Source of the DNA: Ophiobolus disseminans
Lineage: Eukaryota; Ascomycota; Dothideomycetes; Pleosporales; Phaeosphaeriaceae
DNA: 64,000 nucleotides
Assembly (NCBI GenBank): GCA_010093685.1
Contig: MU006226.1
Coordinates: 942,964 to 1,006,963, forward strand
Direction: 5' to 3'
The notes beneath the pieces were generated by a model. The model was not told the DNA's origin, ran no database searches, and saw nothing but the letters and a program-made list of their open reading frames with translations. Shown here one piece after another: positions 23,681 through 33,871 of this stretch. The translations under genes were made by a program, and so were the position numbers. The first letter of the stretch is position 1. Each line of letters opens with the position of its first letter.

Positions 23681-26675
23681 CTACCTCTCAAACCCAGGAA
23701 TATCCCTCTCAAACTTGCCCATCACACCCGGCAACTTCCTCCTCGTATACGTCAACACCACAACCTGATACCCCGTCGGCCGATAGCACCCATGCTCCGG
23801 TCTCTGCGGATTATCTCCCAACTTGCCCGGCGCAAGCAACACCACATGCGGCGCGCCGCCCACATCTCCATTGCCGACGTGGAATTCGCCGTTCTTGCCG
23901 CGCACGTTGACAGTGTGCGTACCGTCGCGCACGGGCGCGGGGCTGAGCGACCAGTACCGGTTACCATTGCGGTACTCGGAGCCGTTGGCGCGGCGGGGCC
24001 CAAGGATCCAGCCGTTGTTGGGAACGGTGGGGGAGTGAATTGTGGGTGCGATGGGGGAGGGGTGCGGGAAGATAGGGTCGTCGTACCGGGGTGAGGGGGT
24101 GAGGTAGCCGTTTTCCATTTTGTAGAGGGCTCTGCATCTACGTTTCCTGGGTGCTGAGGGAGTGTAGGGGAGGTCGGTTAGATCTGGGCCTATTTCGTTG
24201 ATGTAGGCTTCGTTGGTCACTTCGACGAGGCCGCGCAGGACGTTTATGCAGCGGCGTTTGGGGCGGCTTTGGTCTGGGGTGGGGGGCGATTGGGCGCGTA
24301 TGTTGAGGGTGCGCGATCTGGTGCGAGTGTTGCGGTCATCAACGGTTTCTTCTGGAGCAGCATGTATGCTCGCTGTGCGCGACCTTTTACGGGCAATCGG
24401 ACCGGCGACGTTTTCTTCTGGAGCATCCACAGCACCCCAGTTCAGTGCGCGCGATGAACTACGGACATTGGGGTCTTTGAAGCTTTCATCTGGAGTATCA
24501 TCTAGAGCCTCGACGGAGCCCAGGCTTAGTGTGCGCTGTGTGGGCGGCCGGGTTCTAGGGCCAGGGACGATTTCTTCTGGAGTATCGTCGGAAGAATCCG
24601 TGGACCCTAAGCTCAGTGTGCGCGCCCTGGTATGGGTTTGAGGAACGGTGATGCTTTCTTCTGGAGCATCAGCAGTGCCCAGGCTCAATGTACGCGACGT
24701 GCTGCGGCTGCTACGATCATCGACGTGTTCTTCTAGAGCATCAGCAGTGCCGAAGCTCAGTGTTCGCGATGGGCTGTGAACACTAGGACTATAGATGCTT
24801 TCTTCTGCATCGTCCTCGGTGCCCAAGCTCGGTGTGCGCGATGTGCTGCGGCTGCTACGACCATCGATGTGTTCTTGTACGCGAGCATCAGTCTGCTGTT
24901 GCATGTATTCCTGAAGCTGCTGGAAACCAGGAACTTCTTTAATGGGCTCGTTGAGGGTGGACATGATGCTATCTAGCACTGCTTCCCGGACTTCTTCTCG
25001 AATGGCCTGGCTATTGATCATGTTCTCTTGACCTTCCAATGGCTGTGTCTCGTCGTTTTCTGGACCGTCTACCAGGCTCGCGTCTTCCTCTGTTGGAGAA
25101 TCCTCGTCCAACAATTCCTGGTCATAGGACATGTCTTCATCTTCGGGTTCTTGCGAGACACCATTTCCTGGCGACTGCGGTCCTCGAGGAGCTTCTCCGT
25201 CATCGCTGTCACCATCCTCATGATAGTAACTCTCGTCGTTGTCCTCTTCATCGCTGCTTTCTTCCTCTTCGTCATACTCATCCTCCTCACTGCTGCTATT
25301 TTCCCTCTCCTGTTCGACAGCCTCAGTCAGGCCCATAGCCCGACGTATACTCTCCTGAATCGCATCGTCATCGGGTCCGCTGATCTCTTCCTCTTCATCA
25401 TCTTCGTCCTCATCACTGCTGCTGCTTTCGCTCCCCTCCCCTTCAGCCTCAGTCAGATCTATAAACCGAGGAATGATTTCCTCACACTCATCATCATCCA
25501 GTCCATTGATTTCTTCCTCTTCATCGTACTCCTCATCATCCTCTTCTTCTACAGCCTGAGTCACATCTATGAACGGAGGAATATACTTCTCAAGCTCATC
25601 ATCATCCAATCCGCTGCTCTCGGATGACTCTCCTTTCGTCGCCCGCGCAACTCCACCCACCTCCTGATGCCCATTGCTTCCGGCATGCGCAATCGCACTA
25701 CTCAGGTTATACTGAAGCGGCAACTCAGCGTTCAGCTGATACTGCGTAAGATCCAATAGCTCTGGCACATCCCACGGATGCAACTGCTTCATCACCTGCC
25801 CGGCCACGGTAGTAGCCAACTGAACCTCAATCCTGAGCACTTGAGGCGCGGCCTTAATCCTCCTGCGCACGCGATGCTCCCCCGCCGCATTGCACGTGCC
25901 ACACTGGTGGCTCTGCGTCTGATTGAAGAATCCGCTATCCAAGATCTGGTCTAAATCCGCCATCGCAGGATCAAGAGCCACCTGAATCTTACTCTCCCAA
26001 TTATCCTGCTTGTCGACGGACAAACACGCCGGGCATCGCTTCGACTCGCTGTAGTCGAGGAGAAACATGGCTTCCCATTCCCGGTTCCACAGCAGTTCTC
26101 TCCAGTGCTTGCGCGCCCACCCACCAATCGGTTTCGTATGTAGAAGCTGCTCAACGATCCACTCGTAAAACTCCGCTGTATCGCCAAGCGACGTGAAAGC
26201 CGCCGGTCTCGCTGTCTTAGCCAACACAGCAATTTGATTCAAACTTGGGTCATTAGCTGGCACGACGATATCCGCAGCCGCAGCGTCTTGCCAATAGCGC
26301 GCAACGAAGTCACGATACAAACACATCACGCAGTCGTTTGTGGGGATGTCGCAGCCCGTGTGCGAGAGGATCCAGTGCAGGAACTTGGGCACGTGCATGA
26401 GGGATTGGTGGACGACGTTTTGGAAGCAGCGCGCGCGGCATGCGCCCGTGGGAAGGCGGATGCTACGGGGCTCGAGGTGTGGGCGGCCGGCTTGGGGGAG
26501 CCAGACGTGCTTGATCTTGGCGCCCTGGGGTAGTGATTATTAGGTTGTTGGAAGGGGGAAAGGTGTTGGAGGGATTAATTACATAGTTGTCGCGCTTCTG
26601 TTGGAGTGGGTGTTTGAGTGTAAAGACGGAATTGGCCTTTTTACGCGTCTGGTGGTCGTGGTCTGGTGCTGCCAT
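23681..26675 (-). CDS. Diverged ubiquitin-specific protease (C19) with a very large acidic and repeat-rich insert
   Basis: Two minus-strand exons, 26675..26583 and 26524..23681, are joined across a 58-bp intron (GTAATT...CCAG, CTAATA branch); the join gives 978 residues. USP blocks appear in order: a Cys box (RCFQNVVHQSLMHVPKF, candidate Cys64), a counterpart of the QQDAxEF box (GDTAEFYEW), two CxxC pairs forming a zinc finger (CPAC near 195, CGTC near 239), and a His box (IAHAGSNGH, His317). The usual oxyanion Asn five residues before Cys is Ala59, and GHY reads GHQ, so activity is doubtful. The domain then breaks for about 590 residues and seems to resume at EFHVGNGD (about 911-918) and YQVVVLTYTRR. 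The insert holds three acidic repeats (336-448) and a Ser/Arg repeat block (586-773). A paralogue lies just upstream on the same strand. Substrate unknown. Confidence 0.72.
24299..24862 (-). repeat. Degenerate coding minisatellite (Ser/Arg unit) within the USP-like gene
   Basis: About eight diverged copies of a roughly 20-25 codon unit encode a core like SRTLSLGTADAPEE. The core reads SRTPSLG, SRTLSFG, SRTLSLG, ARTLSLG, QRTLSLG, SRALNWG, SRTASIH and SRTLNI in turn. The spacing varies, so the array is old and imperfect. Confidence 0.75.
25274..25612 (-). repeat. Three acidic coding repeats with SUMO-interaction-like cores
   Basis: Three units each run G-L/P-DDD-E/A, about ten residues, a hydrophobic core and then a long Asp/Glu/Ser tract. 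The cores are PPFIDVTQA, PRFIDLTEA and RRAMGLTEA. The first two match the hydrophobic-Ile-Asp-Leu/Val-Thr pattern followed by acidic and serine residues that defines classical SUMO-interacting motifs. Confidence 0.7.
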
Positions 26676-27505
26676 GATGAAGGTGCTGGAAATGCTGCAG
26701 ACGGCTCTAAGGTGGGATTGATGAGTTGAAGAAAGATGGGATATGGTATCTTGTGTGCGACGAGGTAGCGGGCTGGTACTTGAACCTCGAAGACGGCATG
26801 CGTTGGATGGTAGATGAATGCTCTTTGTGCATTGTGTGCTTGTGGATCAGTTCTTTCAGTTGAACAAAGCTCAAAGGGAGTGGTCCAAGCTATTCGGCAT
26901 TGTTGCATTGTCGAGTTAATGTGACATGGACTCATGACGCTTTGTTGATTCTTTTTTTGTCTTGGGAATGGTGGCTTTCTGGGCATGTACCGCAAGATGC
27001 AGAAGCGAACTGTGGTTGTTGTTCATTGTAAATCAGAAGGTTTTGGACTGGCGTCCTTGCAGGGTTTTGGGATTCTCATCTTAGAAACATCAGTTCTTTC
27101 GCAAAATCTAGGTTATACTAGACAGTCCACTCTTTAGCCTCCCATTTACAATTTGAAAAGGGGGAAATACCGGGACTCGTTATCTTGAGCATGCGCAACA
27201 TGCAAGAGCATGTTTTCGATCTGTAGTATGCATCTAACTATCCACATAACATGAAATTCGAATGCTGACTAAGTTAGTTCGACGTACTAAATAGTATAAT
27301 GATCTAAGTTTATAATTACATCATTATATTGTAAATATACGTCTTTTCTATTATGAATTGTCTGCAACACAGATGTCATGTCATAATAGAGAATAGCTTC
27401 CAAGGTTAGAAGAGAAACAAGAAGCGCAAATATTCCGCCATTTAATACCATAACATACAACAATAATCATACATCAACAGTCAGACAGTCCTCCACCACG
27501 ATCCG
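26676..27505. other. Intergenic region between the two USP-like genes, partly AT-rich
   Basis: About 830 bp. The segment 27230-27370 is clearly AT-rich compared with its neighbours, with runs such as TATAATTACATCATTATATTG. The rest is 5' flank of one USP-like gene and 3' flank of the other. No gene seen. Confidence 0.55.
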
Positions 27506-29058
27506 TCAAGACACCTCAGCCCGATACTCCTCCCCCCTCTTCCCCCTCCCCTTCCTCGGCACCCTCCCCTCCGCCAAACCCGCCACCACCTCCTCCCCCT
27601 TATACACCGGCAACTCCCTCGTAGGCATCCTCTCGTACCAAATAATCGACGGATCGTAATCATTCTCAACGTTCAGACCAGCCGATAGGTTGACAGGATT
27701 CGCCGTCAAAATGTTACTTACATTCCGCTTCGTCGGCATCAACTCATTAGTGAAGTCCGAAATCACAGAGTCGTTGCAAAAGAACTTGTTGCTATGGGCC
27801 CAGCGCCCGCGCGGCGGCGGCATCTCAGTCACGGCGGCGGCGTAGTGGCCGTTGCGCAGTAAGTCGCCTTGGTGGTAGAGCACGTGGCGGAGCTTGTAGC
27901 AGACGGGGAGGGGGTTAGGATCATCGGAGTATGTCATGTGTTGTGTGATGTCCAGTATCTCTGGGATGGCGAGCGTCTTGCGGTTCTTGTAGGGTTGCCC
28001 ACTGGCGTTGTAGGCTTCGACGTTGACGTGGATGCGCAGATACTCTGGCGCGGCGACGACGCGGATGCGCCGCACAAATGCTCTTGGGTCTTCGATTTCC
28101 TTTGCGCCGGTTTTTTTGTTCGCGGGGATGGTGGGGTTGCTGCATTGCGGACAGGGGGTGTCGATGATTTCGGTCATGGAGCGATTGATGGCTGATGCTA
28201 CATCATCATGCGCTCTACCGGTTAGTGGTTCGATGCGGACACCGAGCTCGGGTGTTTCGTGGCCGATGGTTCTGACGTGGCCGCATGCTGGGCACGTCAT
28301 TGTCTCTTGGACAGTTCGGGTGAAGAGGGAATCGTATTGCTTCTTCCGTTTTGTTGGATCCCCATTTGCGTCCCTATATGGAAGTTAGCATGCTTTGGTC
28401 AATATTTCCAGGTTGGAACTTACGCATGAGCATATGTGTACTCTATTCCATCGAGCACGTATCTCATAAACTCATCAGCGTCGTGCTGACGAGACATATT
28501 CTTCTCGCGCTCTTCCAGTACGACAACTTCTTTCTCTTCTTCAGTCTTATTTATATTCTCCTTTTTGTTGAGGGTCTCTTCCAGATCTAGCGGATCCCTG
28601 TAGAACCATCGATCTGACAATGTATGAAGATGAAGCCAACATGGATGATCGAAGAGAAATCTTGTTGGATGGTCATTCGTTGCGTTGATGAGAGTTGGAC
28701 CCCAGTAGTCAACAATGAAGCCCTTCAACAAACATGGAACACATCCCACGCCATCGGCCCCCAGTTTCTCTATCGCCGGCTCGTCTGCCCATTTCAGTGG
28801 AGGAGCTTGGTTCGGATCGGTCGGCGCAGTAGCACAGGGCCAGTTCCGTCGAGGCTCGTTATGTTGCATAATCCAGTAGACAAACTTAGGGAGATGAAGG
28901 AGATTTTGCAAGGCCGCATTGCGATAGCAGGATGCTCCACCATTGGCCAGACCTCTCGGACGATAACTTGTGCGACCAATCCTCCATGTGCATGCTTTTG
29001 TGATCTTGCTCGCGACTGCACTTCGACTACGCTGAGCAGCGCTTTGTGTTCGTACCAT
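27506..29058 (-). CDS. Ubiquitin-specific protease (peptidase C19) with conserved catalytic blocks
   Basis: Two minus-strand exons, 29058..28424 and 28373..27506, are joined over a 50-bp intron (GTAAGT...ATAG with GCTAAC branch); the join gives 500 residues. The blocks of the family are intact: a Cys box RGLANGGASCYRNAALQ (nucleophile Cys44, oxyanion Asn39), the SRQHDADEFMRYVLD box, a CPAC...CPQC zinc finger, the His box VLYHQGDLLRNGHYAAAV and the later FFCNDSVISDF block that should supply the acidic or Asn member of the triad. It is likely to remove ubiquitin or a ubiquitin-like protein from substrates. The start at 29058 is the first ATG in frame; an in-frame extension upstream has only non-ATG starts. 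Adjacent to a diverged paralogue on the same strand, probably an old tandem duplication. Confidence 0.85.
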
Positions 29059-29621
29059 TATAGTTGTGATCAGATGGGTTGTGAGCAGGAAGAAAGGGAT
29101 ATGGAAATGGTTTTGGTACCAAACAAGCAAAAAAAAAACGGCAGATTGTGTAAACTTTGGAGGACATCAAAATACTCGCACGTCGACCATCTTATGAAAC
29201 ACTTGCACTCTGGACGTCTATTCATAGTATCTATTGTTCTCGCATCTCATGAACAATAGATATAGAATAATGTTGTTTCCTGTGAAAGCGACCGACCAAG
29301 GTGAAAGAGCGAAACAATGCTTTGTCTGGTCCTGCTTTGATTCAACCCGCACGGTCCACCACAAAAACAATGATACCTATGACGAAGATGAATAAAGGAA
29401 CAAAAAAGTGGATGATGCCATGCCATGTTCTAGTATCCTAAAAAATAACAGGACGATAGGGCGTAGGTGATATGCAGCTAGTGGTTTGTGAAGGGGTTTC
29501 TAGCTTTGCCATGATAATGATTGTTACCATCTTATCTTGTGGCGTATGTACGTACCTTCTTGATCCACTTCGAGTCTAACACGCAACATAAACTAGCCTC
29601 ACTAATCTCAATCCTCAATTT
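29059..29621. other. Intergenic region
   Basis: Separates the USP gene from the carboxylesterase-like gene. AT-rich in places; contains a short A-run near 29130. No gene seen. Confidence 0.55.
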
Positions 29622-31945
29622 CTACATCTCCATCCTCTCCTGCCCCACTCCCCCCACACCTCCAAACCCACCACCCACTCTATCCTCACCGTCCTCTTCC
29701 TTAAAATACGGCGCCCCCCTCCAAAACTCGCACCTCTCCGCATCAACCAAATCCTCCCCAACACTAAGCTCAAAACTGGGCGAAGCAACATTCCGCTGCC
29801 GTCCAATATCCAACACCTTCCTCTCCTTCTCCGTATACTGCGGCCAGAACGCGCTTTCCTCGTCGTTGGGGTCGAAGTAGAGCGTGAAGTTGGCGATGCT
29901 GCCTTGCCAGAAGTTCGCGAGACCTTCGTTGCGCTTGGGTTTGGTGGGGTATGGGAAGAACTGGGTGGGTGGTAAGTACAGTATGGACAGGGAAGATGTA
30001 AACTGCTTACTGTGTATGGCAAGTCGTTTCCTATGTAGGCTGGCGCGACGTTGTATACGTATCGATATACTGGAAAGGGGAACTTCAGCATGGCTTTAGT
30101 GAGGTAGTATGTGTTGCAATGGATTGCAATGTCCTGGAGTGGCGGGGTGAGCTTGAGCAATTGTCAAAGACATAGGGCTGTTTTGATTACTTACATCGAG
30201 AAATTTGGTCGCTTGGAATACCTTCTCCCTTGCGGTGGCGGAGTCTGTGATTGGATATCGCTTTTGCACTTCATCGAGAAAGGCTTCAGGGGTGCCTGGA
30301 TACATGGTGCGAATGTGTTTCCGCAGGTGCGCATCAGTTCGGACCCATGGCGGTGTGAATAACAGTCCGCTATACTTTGTATGCCCAATCATTAGGCCAA
30401 TATTGCCAATGTGGTCCCCGTTCCCAAGCTCTATCGCTGGCAGTTTCCGCACGAGGAGATCATCCACCGTTGGACCAAAGTTAAACATTCCGTAACTCGA
30501 GTTGAAGGTGATTTCAGCATTAGCTTGCATGAGGATCTCTGTGTCTACCTTCACGAGTTCGTCGAAGTTCTCTGCACCCGTCAATGACCGGAACTGCAGG
30601 TAAGTTTCGCTAGCTGTTGTCTTGTTCGGCGACGGGACGAAGGCGGGGCTCTGGATGATGGCCGACTTGAAACGGGGCTTGCTGCTGCTTCGACTCGTAA
30701 TATGGTGCATGATCGAAGCCGCACCACTACCTTCACCCATGAGAGTTATTCTACAATGCGTCAATGCTGTGAGACTGGTGTGGCCCGGAAAATCTGTGTA
30801 CCTTGAACCATCCCCACCAAAGAGGTAAATATTGTCATTGACCCACTGGATCGCCAACTCCTGATCTTTGAGTCCAACGTTCGGGAGTATGTCGTCTTCC
30901 CACGCTGCCTGGCCCCCAAGCCAACCAAAGGCACCGAGGCGATAGTTAATCGACACCTGAAGATAGTGAGCCAAAGATTATAAGATGAGTCTTCGCCGCC
31001 TACAAAGATGATACTGTCTGCGTCATGAGTCTGCGTGGCTGCGTCCAGAAGATGCTCAGGGCTCCCATACTGGTCCTTTGATCCAGTTACGAATCTTCGT
31101 GAGTAGTTATGTCAGTACAAGATTCCATCTACTGTTGACGGAGTAACGGTTATCTTACCCTCCCCCATGAATCCACACGAGAACTGCTGCTATGATGTAG
31201 GTTAGCTTCTGGAACAGGTAATGGCTAACTTTATTCACCCTTCAATGGTCCTCCACCATCCCGTCTCTCCCACACCTTCTTCGGAACCATGACATCGAGC
31301 AAAAGGCAATCCTCGCTTGCTATAGTGAAGACACAAAGTTAGCTTTGTCCATTATCATGATCGTACGATGGTTGACTCACAGTCTTGATGAACTTCAGGC
31401 TTCCGTTTGAATCTTTCGTAATCGCCAGGACTGATAGGGACGTCCCACTTGTTATCCAAGACATTTTCCAATAGTACATCCGTTACAAAATCTTCCGCGG
31501 CAGGCATCCATCCGGCTCGAAACTGGGGACAAATCGCTCTTCGGGAGCCATTGTTGAACTCGTCCCTCTCGCCCGGAGGCGTTGCCCATGCCCAGCGAAA
31601 GTCTCCAGTTGGGGGCTCAGCATAAGGTATGTTACTGAAGTTTAGGTACTTCCCGCTATGCTGTGACATGGGTCAGCGAGATGTGGGAGGGTGCAGGAGG
31701 GGTATAGACACAGTCTGGAATCCTCGATGTTTCTCATAGCCGAGGTCGACCAAGTAATCTTCTGGGCCGGTCGATTGAGGCTTCGAGTGATACTCTTGGT
31801 CGATTTTGCTATCATCGTGAACGCCTTTGGGACGGTGCAAGTGACCGGCATCGAGATCGAGAACTAGCTCAAGATGTACACGAGATGCCGTTGAAGCAAA
31901 GAGAAACGCACTGAGGATAGCGCATGCAAATGATGCGTATTTCAT
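29622..31945 (-). CDS. Secreted type-B carboxylesterase-like protein, probably catalytically dead
   Basis: Nine minus-strand exons can be joined with every phase matching: 31945..31712, 31660..31381, 31319..31239, 31189..31159, 31094..31004, 30956..30802, 30750..30195, 30133..30011 and 29960..29622. Introns are 47-64 bp; the product is 629 residues. It has a signal peptide (MKYASFACAILSAFLFASTAS), then the family's NFSNIPYAEPPTGDFRW block, EDCLLLDVMVP, oxyanion loop WIHGGGFVTGS and SINYRLGAFGWLGG. The nucleophile elbow, normally GESAG, reads GEGSG, so Gly298 sits where Ser should be and Ser299 is shifted by one. The acid position (normally E before G) is Ser418 in KYSGLLF, and the His position is Ile510 in PAYIGNDLPYTF. 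All three triad positions appear lost while the fold is kept. A binding role, or non-function, is inferred. Confidence 0.85.
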
Positions 31946-32593
31946 TGGGAGATTTTGTTGTTGATACACTATCGGGAGAAAGATAAGGAGAAGACTTATA
32001 TAATATCACTAAAAAGTGTCGGCGGGAATTTGCAATATAAGGTGCAGAACAGCGGTGGGAAGAGAACGGGTGCAGCATGGAGAGTATTCTCATCTCGAGT
32101 CGGGCGACGCCCGCTTCGTGCATCGTGACTGCTGCGCTGTTGCTACGAGAAAGACAAAGACGCCTAGATGTAGGATGTCATACACGGTGGAATGCATATC
32201 ACTGGTGGGTCGTGGTCTTTCGGTGTTCTGTGGCTTGAGTACAGTATCAGCCTCTCACAGAGGATGTTGGTGGACGAGTGTTTAGGATGATTTAGTTGTG
32301 AGTCTTTATGCAGAGTGGACTGAGAAACGATATGGCTGACGGCACCCCTCTCTTGTACCCTTGGCGAGGTGCGGAGTTATTCGGTGTGGGTGTGATGAGG
32401 TCAAGGTGGTGAAACGTGAAGAGGGGAGGGCTGGCCAGGTGCAATTCGGCCACTCCCGTCGGCGGCCCACACGCCGAGATCAATTGGCAACCGCAACCGG
32501 CCAGCCCTCGATGCGCAACCACCACCGGGGCGATCGACGTAAGTCGGCTTTGGAACCTAGCCGCACAACCACACTGACCTCCCGCATAGCACA
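31946..32593. other. Divergent intergenic region
   Basis: Contains the divergent promoters of the carboxylesterase-like gene (minus) and the Mso1-like gene (plus). No gene or repeat seen. Confidence 0.6.
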
Positions 32594-33463
32594 ATGTCGT
32601 CCTACCTCAACAACATCCTCACCACTACCACGTCACGGTACAACAACCTGCGCCGGCAGCTCCTCGACAGCGAAGCAGACGGTGACACCGAGGACGATTC
32701 GCACATCTCGCGGGTGCTGCGCGCATACTACACCGAGAAAGGCAGGCCATTTCCCCAATGGCTTCCGCCCGACCCAAAGGGCCCCCAGCCAGTGCCGACG
32801 CAGTTCGCATCCTCGTCTGGACGCCAGCAAGGACAGGCGCCGCCAATGGGCGGTCGCGGTGGGGGGTTGAGTGATCTATGGGACAACCCGCAGCAGCAGC
32901 AGGCCCCGCAAGAGCCTCTGTCGCTGCGGCGGGGGGTAGGCGGTCGCGGTGGAGGGGCGCGCCCGCTGCATGGACGACCCGGCATGGGCAACTCGTTGAC
33001 GCCAGAGCCCCAGAGCCAGGGCAGGCCTCTCCCAAGTCAGCGAGCCGGAAGCTATCAGAGCAATCTCGGGCAAGGAGGGCGTCCGCAGACCGATACATCA
33101 CCTCCACCAAGCGCAGGCTCGGGCTCAACAGCACAGGAGCGACTCAAGGCGAGGTTATGGGGGCGGTCGAGCAGCCCAGCGCAGAACGCACCCGCAGACA
33201 CAGGTAGTCAAGCATCGTCGAGAATGGGCTCATACGACCGACCGGCACCTCAGGCCAGAGCGCCTTACCCCGACGAACGCGCCAACAGCTACGGCAGTGC
33301 AGGCAGTGGCTCTGGGAGGCAGCAGGGCGCATCCAGCATGTCATCCAACTCACCGTGGGTGGGCAACGACGACCCTTACGGCCCTGGATACAACAGCGGC
33401 CCATCACAGCGCGCTCCGCCTGGTGGACGCATGGGATTGCCCAGCGGACCGCGCATGCGCTGA
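32594..33463 (+). CDS. Mso1-type Sec1-binding protein
   Basis: A single exon of 289 residues. The first 65 residues match the Sec1-binding region of fungal Mso1 proteins: MSSYLNNILTTTTSRYNNLR, then the acidic SEADGDTEDDSHISRVLRAYY and KGRPFPQWLPPDP. The rest is Gly/Gln/Pro/Ser-rich and probably disordered (GGRGGG twice, QQQQAPQ, PPGGRMG), ending in GPRMR. In yeast Mso1 partners the SM protein Sec1 and the exocytic SNAREs at sites of polarised secretion. The next gene, a GYP7-like Rab GAP, also serves membrane traffic and lies 408 bp downstream on the same strand, although fungal genes are not usually co-transcribed. Confidence 0.9.
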   Translation: MSSYLNNILTTTTSRYNNLRRQLLDSEADGDTEDDSHISRVLRAYYTEKGRPFPQWLPPDPKGPQPVPTQFASSSGRQQGQAPPMGGRGGGLSDLWDNPQQQQAPQEPLSLRRGVGGRGGGARPLHGRPGMGNSLTPEPQSQGRPLPSQRAGSYQSNLGQGGRPQTDTSPPPSAGSGSTAQERLKARLWGRSSSPAQNAPADTGSQASSRMGSYDRPAPQARAPYPDERANSYGSAGSGSGRQQGASSMSSNSPWVGNDDPYGPGYNSGPSQRAPPGGRMGLPSGPRMR

Positions 33464-33871
33464 GATGTGCAGTGGATTGGCATGGTTTCGGGTTCCCTCC
33501 AGCATGGCGTTATAGGAGCATACAGCGTGTCTCTGGTGGTAGCGAGCTTTTACTGTAGACACGTGCAGAAGAATCGAGCTTCATCGAGGCCCTTCTCGAC
33601 AAGTCCAAAGACGCGTGGTGGTCGTGAATGCGAACGCTGTGATTGGTACCCCGCCCGCCTCTTGCGCCTGCGCCACAAAGGACCGACGTCACCCGAGTGA
33701 CTAGCAGCTCGCAATCATCACCTGCAACGACCACACTTGGTGCTTCATGTGAGCGTCCTGCCTAACCACCTACATCTTCTCCCAGGCTCCTACATCCATT
33801 ATCCCTCCCAGCAGTAGATTGAAAAGCAATACAGACATTCTCCCCCAATCTCCTCCCCGCCCTTGCCCCGC
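33464..33871. other. Intergenic region
   Basis: About 400 bp between the Mso1-like and GYP7-like genes. The last 100 bases are pyrimidine-rich, as in many fungal 5' leaders. No gene seen. Confidence 0.6.

Noticed and set aside
25028..25627. 199-residue hydrophobic plus-strand frame looking like a membrane protein
   Set aside because: It is the complement of the Asp/Glu repeats of the USP-like gene; acidic codons read backwards give Ile, Phe and Leu.
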